From Pomphorhynchus laevis (Eukaryota > Acanthocephala > Palaeacanthocephala > Echinorhynchida > Pomphorhynchidae), in contig WNNJ02003661.1 of assembly GCA_012934845.2 (NCBI GenBank), positions 51,096-115,095 of the forward strand: DNA of 64,000 nt. The letters run 5' to 3'. Positions 22,985-34,899 of this stretch are shown here, piece by piece (the stretch's first letter is position 1; every line of letters begins with the position of its first letter). The translations under genes were made by a program, and so were the position numbers. A model generated the notes under the pieces. That model ran no database searches and was not told where the DNA came from. It was given only the letters and a program-made list of their open reading frames with translations.

Positions 22985-25680
22985 TTTAAATATAATTTAC
23001 AAGGTAAGGGCCCATTTGAGGGTAACCAATTCTTTGTATGTTGGTAATAAAGTATCTTCTGTTAAAAAAATAAAATTAAAAAAATTAAAAAATTATTATT
23101 ACAATTCTAATTATGATCGCATGTCTGATTTAATAGCAGAGGCTCGATACTTTCAATCAAAACGTGTTCTCAATACAAGACAAATGATAATCAATAGGGA
23201 GCAGAACCCAGCAATAGCAGCTAAATTAGTCAGGAAAAGTATGATCGGCAAGGCTGCTAGATTACTTCAAGGTAAGAATGCGCGGAGAGAGATCCTATCT
23301 GTGAGTGATATCGTGGAAGACAAAACAGTAAAAGAAAGGTCAAATACATTACATCCAAATGCTTCGAAGTTTTACAAAGACTGCGTATTAAAACATCCAC
23401 AAAAGAATCGTGCAGAGCATCATGAAGCAAGATTTCTCGAATTAACCAAAGAACACATAATTTGGGCGGCAAAATCAACAAAAGGTTCAGCGGGTCTATC
23501 CGGAACGGAAGCATTTTCTTGGAATTCAATGCTTACATACTTTGGACAATAATCACAGGCACTAGCAGAAAAAATTTGTAAATTCGCAATACATATTTCT
23601 ACGGAGAAGATAAGCAATATTACGAATCGTGAAAAACGACTTGTCAGAAGTATGCGGACCTTTACAACTTTGTGCGGGCCAGCGATGTGGTACCAATGCG
23701 GCAGTTTACTTGATTAGATCAGCCTTTGAAGCCTCGAAAAAATCTGTGTTACTGCTTGATACGAGCAATGCATTTAACCGCATCAACAGGAATCTCACTC
23801 TTAAAAACATGATCTTTATATGTCCAGCGCTATCAAGAATTCTGTGTAACACATATGGGGAAAAACAACTCTAACTGTTCAAGGGGAAATGCTATTCTCA
23901 GAAGAAGGATTCACACAGGGGGATCCTCTATCCATGCCCGCCTTTGCTGCCGCGTCACTACCACTAATTCAACGACTTCTAGATAGGACACCGGGTGTAC
24001 TCCACAGGTGCAGATGATGGAGCTTGTGTAGGTATACTAGAAGATTTAGGGCGATTATGGAAAGACATACTGAAATTGGGACCGAGGTACGGTTATCACG
24101 TAAGCCCTCAAAAATGTATAATTTTATTACAGCGGGTCGAACCTAATGATAATATTGCTTCATTCAAACATGCAAAAATGCAAATATGCAAGAATGGTGT
24201 AAAATTCTTGGGTAGCTTCATTGGAAATGATGCCTTTACAGAAGCAAAAGTTAAAGAAAAATACCAGGTTGGCTCGATGCATTACACACGATATCGCAAA
24301 TGATAGATTTGGACCCATATTCCGCTTATGTAATCTTAACTAAATCGGTTTAGCTACAATAGAATTATATAAAACGTACATGCCAAGTTAAAGAAGAGTG
24401 CTTCCAACGCGCCACGGAATATTTACACAAATAACTGCTACCTAGCATGTTCGATCTGGAATGCATTGATAATGAAATGCGTAGAGTTATAGGATGACCG
24501 CTGAGATATGGGGGTATGGAAATACGCGATATCGAGGAACTGAGTGATATCGAATTCCGCAATTCCAAATCGTTAAGTATATCAATATTAGAGGGTAATA
24601 CAGGAAAAGACCAACGATCGAGACAACAGAGTATAATTGAACAGATTCGAACGTCAAGCAAAGCCAGAACAATTGGTGAACGTAATCACCTGGTTGAATG
24701 TTCAGATCGAGATTTAAAACAATACTCATAAACGCAAGTATTAAAGGAGCCTCCACGTGGTTGCACCCAATCAATCATAGTTCAGTAACGGCGATATCTA
24801 AACTCGAATTTCACGATGCAATGGCAGTGAGATATGATTTAGCAAAAAAATCCGAGCTGAAAAAATGTTCACGTGGGAAGGAATGTAATGTCACGCACGC
24901 CCTATCTTAAAAAACCAATGACATGACCATAATTCGTCATAACATAATCCGCGACACAATCGCAAACGAACTAAGAAAGGTGAGTAAATAAGTTTTCGTT
25001 GAACCTGTTTTACAACCTGTACCGCATTCAGTCAATTCGTGAATCCTGCAACGACAAGGGGCACAAATGCCAGAGCGGACATAGCGTTTAATGGTCTTAA
25101 TAGAAACTTAACGGAGTGGTCGTTCGTCGACATATGTGTATATAACAGCTTAGCACCGTTGTACTCCATGAGATCCTAATCCAGCCCTATCAATTACCAC
25201 GAAAACCGGAAAAGACAGAAATATGCGAAACAAATAGAGAGAGAATTGAATGGGTACATTTTATCTTGTCGTGTTATCCACAACAGGCGCAATCGGGCCG
25301 ACTGCTGATCAATTACTAAAACAATGGCGCAACGTATGGCTACCACATCTTATAGAAGTTACACAGATTGCATTTATCACTTAAGACATGTAATATCTAC
25401 ATAAATGGCAAAGGTAGTGTCAATGGCTTTACGATTACGACTAGTCATGGCTCAACGCAATGAAAGATGTCAGGACTTAAAAAGGAACAACTAAATATGT
25501 ACAATCTCCTTATAGATAATAGACAATACTTTTAGCTAACATGTTGCCCGGTATCGGATGTTTTACGGTTGATATGTGTATATGTTATATTGTTTCAATA
25601 AATAAATTTTCAATCAAAAAATTCTAATTATGATAAAAAAGAAGTTAAAAAAGAGTTTGAGAAAGAATAATTCTTGATCA
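22985..25680 (+). mobile_element. R2-group LINE copy 2, more decayed
   Basis: Starts near a GGGCCCATTTGAGGGTAACC-like junction (about 23,007). An ORF at 23,016-23,552 encodes the N-terminal part without the Cys cluster. RT follows: QLCAGQRCGTNAAVYL, LLDTSNAFNRINRNLTLKN, EGFTQGDPLSMPAF, ADDGACVGILEDLGRLWKDI, GPRYGYHVSPQKC. Endonuclease remnants extend to about 25,480. It is a relative of copies 1 and 3, not an identical duplicate: the same motifs are present but residues differ widely. Many stops and frameshifts. Confidence 0.75.
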
Positions 25681-26030
25681 GAATTGTAATAATATGATGT
25701 AGCATGCACTAGGCTTTACGCTTCTTCGAGCCCTCAACAAGCCTTTGAGTACAATCAAAATAGAAAGAAAGCTAAATATTCGGAACGGGGTTAATAACGA
25801 AAAGGCTACTTTTATTTCATTCATTGTATCCACTTCAGGTGGTCTTGGTTAAGAGGCTGACAGTATGTTGAGACGGATTGCCGCCATCAGATCACACAAT
25901 GACGAAACCAAATATTGTGATAACATCTCATATTTAAGGAGAAAATTGGAATAGCACTGGTAAGGACTAACGCTTGGTGTATGCGAAATTGACAGTTATT
26001 AAAGCAGTCACAATGAACAATAAATAAATT
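25680..26030 (+). mobile_element. Extra endonuclease-domain scrap of the R2-group LINE
   Basis: A plus-strand frame reads NRKKAKYSERG, then after a stop STSGGLG and RRIAAIRSHNDETKYCDNIS. This repeats the end of the restriction-like endonuclease already present just upstream, so a fourth element contributed its 3' end here. The aataaataaatt string at 26,020 could be its 3' terminus. Confidence 0.55.
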
Positions 26031-26364
26031 ATGTTTGAGGCCCAATTTAGGGAACCTGAATTGTAGAAATTAAAAATAAATAATTTTATTTATGTTTATA
26101 TATGTTTTTGAATAGATTAATAGATAAAATATCATGTTAGAATAAAGATTAAAGGTCAATATGAAGAACCTGATAATCCAAGCCATAAAATTAAAATTTA
26201 TAACTCAGTATTTTTAGGTATCGGTATTTAACCTATATTTATAAAGTACCGATTAATATATAATATACAAAGTTTTAGAATAAAGATTGGAAGAATTCAA
26301 GAACTATGTGTGTTTATAGCATTGCTTATAATTTTTATAATAATAGTTTTTTACTATAATTCAA

Positions 26365-29110
26365 TTCCCGGGTTACCCTTTGATGCCTCGTGGAAAATCT
26401 TCAAGCACGATTTTGTGCTGCACTTGCAACGGACCAGCAGCAAGGTGCATAGGCTGCAAATGCGCAAAATCTAAGCGCGCCTGTTTAAATTGCAGAGCCA
26501 CAAACTGCATCAATTGCATAAAGCGTCAACTCATACAAACAGCTGCACATCACGACGTCGAACAGCCGAGTGATCGTATGGCATGCGTAACAGTTTATAC
26601 TCTGAAACCACCAACGGGAGTTCTTGGTCACATACCACACCATCGAGACCAAGATCTAGCCTTAAATGAGGAAGCTCCCTCGGTCAATTGCGCTGCCTAT
26701 TACTACCAAGCTGTAATCCAATGGATACCCAATCTTTTGAGCATTCCTCTATGCTCTGCTAGCAACACCTTTGTTGATATCCTGTCATCATATTATAGGT
26801 CGGTTGCGCAGAAGCATCGTGACAATCAAAATGCGTTGAAAACGGCGGTCATATTTCGAGTGTTTGTTGCAATCGTTCAATTCCAGCAGAATATCGGAGA
26901 TTCGAAAGCCCTTGATCGCCGACTTTTACTTTGGGAGCAGGCGAAGTTTTTAGAGCTTTTTGAAGAAGCAAATTATTGATAACATCAGCTCAGTCTCAAT
27001 CACAAGTCACAATTTGGGGCATCCGGTCTTGACGCATCTATGTGGCGCCATATGTTGACAGGCTTCGGTGAGTATTCTCGAACGTTTGATAGGGTCCTCG
27101 CTAATTTCGCTGTCAGATTAGCATCTGAGCCTATATGTCCTGAGAGTCTTGAAGCTTTTACGGCCAGCAGATTTGTGGCATTTAAAAAGAAGACGATATA
27201 AGTTTGACTTATCGGGGTATGTGACGTTGCAAGACGCATTGTCTCAAAGTTAATATTGCAAATAATTTGGAATGATATACAGGATATTGCAGGATTGGAG
27301 CAGCTCGCTGCCGCACAGAAGGGAGCAATCGAATACGCAGTACATTCTTTAAGAAAGTGTTACGAGGCAAATACGGACTTCTGTATCCTGGCAGTAGACG
27401 CGTTAAACGCTTTCAATTCAATCAATCGTACAGCTGAACTTTCAAACATGAAGTTTATTGCTCTCGCATTGTCAACTGTGCTCAGGAACGTGTATGCATC
27501 ATCAGCACAGCTTACTTACGAAGGAGATAGTATTTACTCAAACGAAGGTTTTACACTGGGGGGGGCCTTTTCTCAATGGCCGTCTTCTCGATGGAATCTC
27601 TCCCCCTTATTAAGATTTTACGCAAATATGTACCTGGCGTTACCCAGAGATCGTACGCAGATGATCCCAATTTCATTGGCAAAATCGAAGACCTAAAGTG
27701 GGTGTGATCGTTACTTCTAGAGTTAGGCCCAAAATTCGGATATCATGTAAATGCCTCGAAAACAAAATTGCTAGCTCGAAACTGCATGGATGATGGAAAT
27801 TTATTTCTGTACTCCACCGTTAAATTGTGGACAACCGGCCTTAAAATTCTAGGTGTCCCTATTGGCACTCCTCAGTACGAGAGCAGCGTAACACTATCGG
27901 AAGAAAAACGGTGGATTAACTTAGTCCAGCGATTAACCAGTGTTGCGGAGATAGATCTCTACAGGTCGCATATGTTGGGTTGGTTCGTTCATTGCAGTTC
28001 AAATAGACGCACTTTATGCGTTCCATTGAACGTCATCCGTCAGACCATCTCGTTAAGGCATTCACAGATACGTTCGTCCCCTTAAATCATTGGAAGTAGA
28101 GTAGATACAAACTGGATGACGATTTTGACTTCACCATTACAAAACGGCGGGCTTGGTATTGCCGACCCGAGATTTTCAGCGCATATAGAGTTCGAATCTT
28201 CTCAACATCTATGTGAATCATATAAGTCTGGACAAGGGTTGCGTTCTACGCTTACTTCAGGAAAGCGTAATGAAACAAATTGTAACGGAGCGACATAAAT
28301 TGAGTTAGGAGAGATTACAATCGAGTATCAACAGACTTGCGAAAGTCTCAGACTATCTCTCACGCTTCCAGAGACAGCGCTTCTTCATGGTTAAGCGTTC
28401 TGATAGTTACAAGCGAGCGATTCCATCTTAGTCGCAAAGAATTTAAGGACGCAATATGCGCACGCTATGGTTGGATTCCAACATATTTGACCGAAACCAC
28501 CTGTGTGGTGATGACGTCAACATTTGTCATGCGCCATTCAGCAAACGTGGCTATTTACCTTCAATTACGCACGATATCGCTTGGGACTTTTTTGCACATG
28601 AGCTGACTACAATCTGTTCTGACGTCAAGGTCAAACCTGAGCTCACTAAAGTCCTGGTAGGAATGAACTTCGAGGAAGGACAACTACGCGTGATCAAGAC
28701 GCAAGATTGGATGTCGTCTGTAATGGGCTACAAATCAATCGATTTGAGCGGACGTCCAGCAGCCAAACATCCGCGCTTGCTACGAACGAAGCACGAAAAT
28801 GGGCAAAATAGAGAGTACGTGTGATGTGTCTAGAGCGAAGCAAATTTGTGCCTCTCATATTCTCTACTTCTGGCGGCATGGGCGACGATACACGGATGGT
28901 ATTAAAGTCGATTGCCACAATCACGACCACGAACACAAAGAGGACAATTGTGATATTTTTATTGGGCTTGAGAGACGTCTCACTTTCGAGATTGAACGCT
29001 TTGCATCTGCGTGCTTGAGAGTGCCTCGATCCTTCCGAGGGTTCCCCGTACAACTTGTGACAACTCTAAATTTTTCAGATATAAAAAAATTATACCTATA
29101 TGTATAAATC
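26365..29110 (+). mobile_element. R2-group LINE copy 3
   Basis: Opens with the Cys cluster CCTCNGPAARCIGCKCAKSK, then CLNCRATNCINC (26,380 onward, 199-codon frame). RT: QLAAAQKGAIEYAVHSLRKC, VDALNAFNSINR, a worn motif B, and a motif C region near 27,640. Endonuclease: CGDDVNICHAPFSKRGYL, then SITHDIAWDFFAHEL and STSGGMGDD near 28,860. Frame breaks occur near 26,980, 27,700 and 28,085. It ends about 80 bp before a (TA)n tract. The Cys spacing is the same as in copy 1, so the motif is a conserved domain. Confidence 0.8.
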
Positions 29111-29190
29111 ACTATGTTTTCCTCATGATGAGGCATAAACACCAGGCAGCATTCTATATATCCTCATCAGATCAAGAAATAGAACCGAAT

Positions 29191-29193
<3 letters not shown>

Positions 29194-29268
<75 letters not shown>
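29194..29268. repeat. (TA)n microsatellite
   Basis: About 37 uninterrupted TA units, beginning 85 bp after the end of R2-group LINE copy 3. Confidence 0.95.
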
Positions 29269-29270
<2 letters not shown>

Positions 29271-29325
29271 TTGTAAATTGTGGTTGAACCGCGCTCTGGG
29301 GTCATTCGAAGACTCACCAAATATT

Positions 29326-29420
29326 TTCAATGAAAGTGTTAAACCAGAATTCAAAGCAAGAAAAACAGTTTTTTGCAAAAAAACTGTTTTTCTTGCTTTG
29401 AATTCTGGTTTAACACTTTC

Positions 29421-29426
<6 letters not shown>
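29326..29426. repeat. Perfect 49-bp inverted repeat with 3-nt loop
   Basis: The left arm (29,326-29,374) starts ttcaatgaaagtgttaaacc and ends in six Ts. The right arm (29,378-29,426) is its exact reverse complement, separated by gca. (TA)n tracts lie on both sides (ending 29,268 and starting 29,427). A hairpin this perfect must be recent or under selection, or arise from snap-back replication. Confidence 0.95.

Positions 29427-29507
<81 letters not shown>
29427..29507. repeat. (TA)n microsatellite
   Basis: About 40 TA units starting directly at the end of the 49-bp hairpin and ending at the start of a 100-bp repeat copy. Confidence 0.95.
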
Positions 29508-29511
<4 letters not shown>

Positions 29512-29605
29512 ATTGCGAAAAATCGCTTGAAACTGTGGTCCAGGAGCCAAAGCTGGCTACGATTGATTTTTAATCCATATTTGCTGCTAAATAACTAGAC
29601 TTCAA
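29508..29605 (+). repeat. 100-bp direct repeat, copy 1
   Basis: ttattgcgaaaaatcgcttg through ctgctaaataactagacttc is almost identical to 29,903-30,003. It includes a small hairpin (ccaaagctgg). Non-coding. Confidence 0.85.
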
Positions 29606-29902
29606 TCATCAGCTCCATCAGTTTAATGTATCACTCTGAGACGATCCTAACCACCCAGCAGTCATCGTCAGTCGGATGAAGTGGTTAGGGTACGTTTCGA
29701 CTGCTTTTGTGATAACAAAAAAGAAACCAGCAATTCCTCACGATGCTATACGAAACTCAGGTGGAGAAGCGTTTTTACTGGCTTGTTGCGTGTGTGGACC
29801 TTCTAGTTATTCTTTATATAAGGCACAAATGCGTATCTGTTGATTACGAGGGCACTGAATTTCTCACAGGATTCCTGAAGGAATGCGTCATTGTATAAAT
29901 TG

Positions 29903-30005
29903 TTATTGCGAAAAATCGCTTGAAACTGTGGTCCAGGAGCCAAAGCTGGCTACAATTGATTTTTAATCCATATTTGCTGCTAAATAACTGGACTTCGATC
30001 ATCAT
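29903..30005 (+). repeat. 100-bp direct repeat, copy 2
   Basis: Near-identical to 29,508-29,605, separated by about 300 bp of unrelated DNA (ctcagtttaatgtatcact and onward). Possibly the ends of a small composite insertion. Confidence 0.85.
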
Positions 30006-30626
30006 TCCTTTTATATTTAAAACAAAAATGCATTTCTATGTGTTTTTTAATATTTAATTTGGAAACTTAATTTGATAAATATGCAAACTGGAATAGTGTT
30101 TATTTAATCGGAATCTTGATATGCTCTTGTAAAACCACATGTGCTTCATTCTGTAACTTCTAATTTAACAATTTTCATAATATTGAGGAGTTGATCACTA
30201 AACTGTAATGATTAAAATTCATCATACCAAATACATTCGGATGTACGAATTAAACATTCGAATGTTTGATTCATCTCGTAATGACACGGGATATATAATA
30301 TTATATATCATATAAACAAACATTTTATAAATCCAGTATGACAAATCTAGTATGACAAATCTAGTATGACAAAATTATATTAAAATTAATGATAATTAAT
30401 TACAAAGCTAATTTAATTAATTAAAATTATTTATTTTATATTTACAGTTTTATTTTTTCATATTAATTGTTTCAAAAAGTATATGTTCTAATTCAAATAT
30501 TTTATTATTTATTATAAAATAAAATATTTTGAAATAAGATTTCATATTCAAAATTTGTTTTGATACAAACATTTTTGTAAAAATTTATATATGTAAATTA
30601 AAACTACACAACAATAAATCAAATAC

Positions 30627-30797
30627 CTATGAGATGAATATATAACAGTTCTGTTAAGCTGGTGCAGAGTAAATATCATGTCGTTAATCTTTCGTGCTGA
30701 TACGCTGTCCACACCAGCATTCGGTTCATCAAAAATCATGATATCTTTATTACAGAGCATAACTATTGCAACATTGACCCGTCGACAAGTCCCCCCG
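30627..30797 (-). CDS. ABCA transporter exon 8: LSGG completion, Walker B, D-loop, H-loop
   Basis: Begins with one base (C) that joins the AG ending exon 7 to make Ser, giving SHLSGGTCRRVNVAIVML. Then follow NKDIMIFDEPNAGVDSVSAR (Walker B with catalytic Glu; D-loop GVD) and TVIYSSH (H-loop His). The donor GTATTT leaves two bases (AG). The second signature residue pair GG and the arginines after it are normal for ABCA. The exon is flanked by 9.3-kb and 14.3-kb introns. Confidence 0.85.
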
Positions 30798-31083
30798 CTA
30801 AACAAATAATAAAATAGATTGTTTTATTTGACAATTTACGATTAATTGCAACAATAAAATTGTCTATATTTATGAAGACATCTAAATTTTTGAGCAAACC
30901 GATATTCTTCATCAGGTAATATTCTTCTTGGTTAATTTTCCGTTGCAATTTAATTGCTATTGCAGTAATATCAAAAGTAATGTGCAAGCAGATAAAAGTA
31001 TAAAGTATAATATAAGCTTTCAGTATTACAATTCAAACTTTTTTGTATTTTAATGTTTTAATTTTGGATTACATTTATGTGCT

Positions 31084-31085
<2 letters not shown>

Positions 31086-31152
<67 letters not shown>
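31086..31152. repeat. (TA)n microsatellite
   Basis: About 33 TA units. A 60-bp unique segment follows, then the next tract. Confidence 0.95.
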
Positions 31153-31155
<3 letters not shown>

Positions 31156-31211
31156 GCCGTATTTCGCAAGGAATCCTGGACCGTTGTCTACTCAGCACAT
31201 TCGTGCATTAC

Positions 31212-31323
<112 letters not shown>

Positions 31324-31444
31324 AAAGCACCGCCGCCTGGGATCCTCGCAGGACCAATAAATAAATTAAAGGTTTGATTCAACCAGGACTGTCTATTACA
31401 CCTATCTGCTTTTCTCTATATATATAGAGAATTTCATGCTTCTA

Positions 31445-31512
31445 CACTGCAAGACGGCGTACCGTTTCGGCTTTGAGAAGCCTCATCAGTTGCAGCAATA
31501 CAGTGTATACAC
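31445..31512 (-). ncRNA. Hammerhead ribozyme, type I, structurally canonical
   Basis: Minus strand: stem I CTGCAA, core CTGATGA, stem II GGCTT-CTCA-AAGCC, core GAAA, stem III CGG-TACG-CCG closed by the A/T pair, cleavage triplet GTC, stem I TTGCAG. All three stems are perfectly paired and all conserved core bases are present, so self-cleavage after the C of GTC is expected. Hammerheads of this type are known at the termini of Penelope-like elements and in small animal retrozymes. A GIY-YIG Penelope-like element starts 80 bp away. I searched by eye only. Confidence 0.85.
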
Positions 31513-31590
31513 ATGAAAAACATACTATATATAGATTAAAGCAGAAAGAATTCACTATATGCTAATTGCATGACGTAGCTTGCGCTTATA

Positions 31591-32976
31591 TATATTCATA
31601 AATATTAATACACCAGCTTTAATAGAGAGATATTAACTTTATTCAAAACGTTTAGCCATATATGGCTTTTCCAATCTAGAATTCAGTCACAAGTAGCATT
31701 TAGTACAAACAAGAAAAAAAAACGAAAAATTTAAAATGAGAGGGTATACAATAGTTCTATGTTATACCTGTATGGTTGACATTCAATTTGTATACATGTT
31801 CCACATTGATGCCAGGGTAGTTATCTGTCATTAATTGTCCGACCCATTTTTGCTCTATCGCCTTTCTCTTCTTAGTTTCATGTATGTCTTTTTCAATTAA
31901 GTGCATGTCTTTTTTCAAAAAAGTGTATCTACATCCAAGGAGCAACCACCCTCCAAATCAAAAAAGGTCAATAATTTATGCGGAAGCCTTAAGAATACTC
32001 AGAATTTGCAGTAACAAGCAAGACGCAAATGAGAGATTGAAGGAAATAAAATTTGATCTGATAAAAAGAGGATATACCCAACGTGAAATTTACAGAGTAT
32101 TATATAAAGCGAAATTAAAAAAAAATGAAACTAATCTGCAGATTAAAAATGTACCTATCAACTATAATGTAATTATCCCATATCACAATGGACTTAGAAC
32201 ATTACAACGCGATCTTAATAGCACGATAAATATTATAAGACGGCAAATTAACCTCCCACAAGTTAATGTAAGAGTAGTTTTCTCAGGCAGTAGCATAGGC
32301 AAGGCAATCATGAGCACAAAACTGTACGGCTTGAATGAAAATTCAAACACAAAACCATCATGTGTAAAATGCAAAAGAGAAAGAGCAAAATGCTGTGAAA
32401 ATGTGAAAGAGAGCTCGTGCTTTGTAAGCAACTCTACAAAACTCAAATATAATCTTACCAAACCAACCAGTTGTAAATCGAAAGGTATTGTATACAGTGC
32501 ATCTTGTACAATGTGCAATGCTCAATACATCGGAGAAAGTGGTCTAACAATGAACATTCGTTTAAATAACCGCCGTAGCGATCTAAACAGAGGATGCACG
32601 GAAAAAGATGCGGTAGTTCGACATTGCATAACACAACACCACACGAAAAAAGATGTATTTGAATACGTAGTAATTGAAAAAGACATACATGAAACTAAGA
32701 AGAGAAAGGCGATAGAGCAAAAATGGGTCGGACAATTAATGACAGATAACTACCCTGGCATCAATATGGAACATGTATACAAATTGAATGTCAACCATAC
32801 AGGTATAACATAGAACTATTGTATACCCTCTCACTTTAAATTGTCCGTTTTTTTCTTGTTTGTACTAAATGTTACTTGTGACTGAATTCTAGATTGAAAA
32901 AGCCATATATGGCGAAACGTTTTGAATAAAGTTAATATCTCTCTATTAAAGCTGGTGTATTAATATTTATGAATAC
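31591..32976 (+). mobile_element. GIY-YIG Penelope-like element, 5'-truncated with inverted 3'-end duplicate
   Basis: The plus-strand ORF from about 31,915 to 32,813 starts in the RT thumb (VYLHPRSNHPPNQKRSIIYA, EALRILRICSNKQDANERL). It continues through a CxxC region (CVKCKRERAKCC) to a C-terminal GIY-YIG nuclease: GIVYSASCTMCNAQYIGES, MNIRLNNRRSDL, VVRHCITQHH. The RT palm is absent. Region 31,591-31,905 is a near-perfect inverted copy of the 3' end (32,672-32,976). The 3' end contains a hairpin-GAAAC box (gccatatatggcgaaac). Inverted terminal copies are a known habit of Penelope-like elements. The open C-terminal frame suggests a fairly young insertion. Confidence 0.8.
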
Positions 32977-33129
32977 ATATGAGTACTCCGTGAGGGTCCC
33001 AGCAGCAGTGCAACAATTTGATAATATGGAAAAATATATATACTAAATGGTGTTGCTTGATATACTGGACTTCGATTCACGACCTTCAGTCACCATGTCA
33101 ATCTAGACGATATAATAGACTTCTAGACG

Positions 33130-33145
33130 ATATATATATTATATA

Positions 33146-33232
<87 letters not shown>
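33130..33232. repeat. (TA)n microsatellite
   Basis: Interrupted at the start, then about 40 pure TA units from 33,150. It abuts the retrozyme-like repeat cluster on its left. Confidence 0.95.
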
Positions 33233-33234
<2 letters not shown>

Positions 33235-33247
33235 AATATATAATCGT

Positions 33248-33551
33248 ATGAGATCATGAAGATCGATTGAAATCGAGACTGGTGATCTTTTGATAGATGC
33301 TTATTTATATAATGAATAGTTGCTAGGTCACACGAGGTGACTTTCGCATTGAAAACCAGCTACAGAATCCTTCCTTCATTATATCCAATTCCATACACCC
33401 TGACTACTAACGGCACATTGCCACAGCCGTTTTCGCTTCGCCCGCTTTTTGCCACATGTTGGTAGCCTCGGGCTCATCAGAAGGCTGATTACCAACTCTT
33501 CGCTTTTTGAAATTTGACTTATCCGAGATTCGAGCTGCGCTCTCCGTACTT
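33248..33551 (-). repeat. Retrozyme-like repeat, copy 1 (inverted)
   Basis: Minus-strand copy of the unit at 33,890-34,216. It includes CTGATGA, the GCCCG/CGGGC stem and the GTC triplet, but the second core box reads GAAG instead of GAAA. It ends head-to-head against copy 2 inside the ribozyme region. Confidence 0.85.
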
Positions 33552-33778
33552 GGCTTGCGCATGTGGCAAAAAGCGAGCGCAACGAAAACGGCTGTGGCAA
33601 TGTGGCCGTTAGTAGTCAGGGTGTATGGAATTGGATATCATGAAGGAAGGATTCTGTAGCTGGTTTTCAATGCGAAAGTCACCTCGTGTGACCTAGCAAC
33701 TATTCATTACATAAATAAGCATTCATCAAAGGATCACCAGTCCCGATTTCAATCGATCTTAATGATCTCATACGATAT
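33552..33778 (+). repeat. Retrozyme-like repeat, copy 2 (5'-truncated)
   Basis: Starts inside the ribozyme stem-II loop (atgtggcaaaaagcg) and runs to ctcatacgat. It lacks the CTGATGA half. Near-identical to copies 1 and 3 (acctcgtgtgacctagcaac). Confidence 0.85.
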
Positions 33779-33889
33779 AATTTGTAATGAGCATGCCAGA
33801 GAAGCATCTCGGACAATGCAGTTTCTGGATATCATGATGGAAGATTTCATATACTGTGTGAAATCTGGTAATCCTGGATTCGTAGCCTA

Positions 33890-34325
<436 letters not shown>

Positions 34326-34573
34326 TGCGTGTATAATACGCTGTGTATCAATTAAATAAAAACAATTTTATTGTTGAAATTAAATTATAATTAATTATTC
34401 CAATATTACATTATTTTAATTTTTTCAATTCGTTTGTTTTTTCTAATTTTGTTTTGGTTTAGATTAAATTATAATTTATTAATCTACTTTTACATTATTT
34501 TTATTATTAAATTCGTATTTTTTGTCACTTATTTTATGATCTTAATTTCATTGTGAAACATTTTTTTGTAATC

Positions 34574-34601
34574 CTGATGATGATAACAGAAGCTATCGAA
34601 A
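34574..34601 (+). repeat. Hammerhead-like hairpin motif
   Basis: CTGATGAT-GATAAC-AGAA-GCTATC-GAAAT: five of six stem positions pair. It has the same architecture as the 14.1-kb and 50.57-kb motifs, with compensating changes in the stem. Confidence 0.55.
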
Positions 34602-34899
34602 TATAGAATATTTTTTTTATCAAATAAAGGATATTTTCTACTTCGTTCCTCTAATAACTATTTATAAAAAAATATTTATCATTTAAGATAATCAAATAAT
34701 TTAGGATAATATAAATAATTTAGAGAAATTCATTTTCACCATGCCTCTCGGCAATGGGATAAAAACTTTATATACTATTTAGTGTACAAAGCAGGTGCAA
34801 AATTATATCAATTGTCTATTCCAAATTTATAATAATAAGTTTTTTTTAATAGAAAATACATAACATAAAGTAGCATAGAAAATGTCATAAATCAAAGAC

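Noticed and set aside
29880-30005. Possible hammerhead in the 100-bp direct repeat (CTGAAGG ... GAAACTGTGGTCC)
   Set aside because: The core has an extra base, stem II is not convincing, and copy 1 lacks the CTGA half.
31757-31945. Short minus-strand frame IHETKKRKAIEQKW as a separate gene
   Set aside because: It is the inverted copy of the 3' end of the GIY-YIG Penelope-like ORF.
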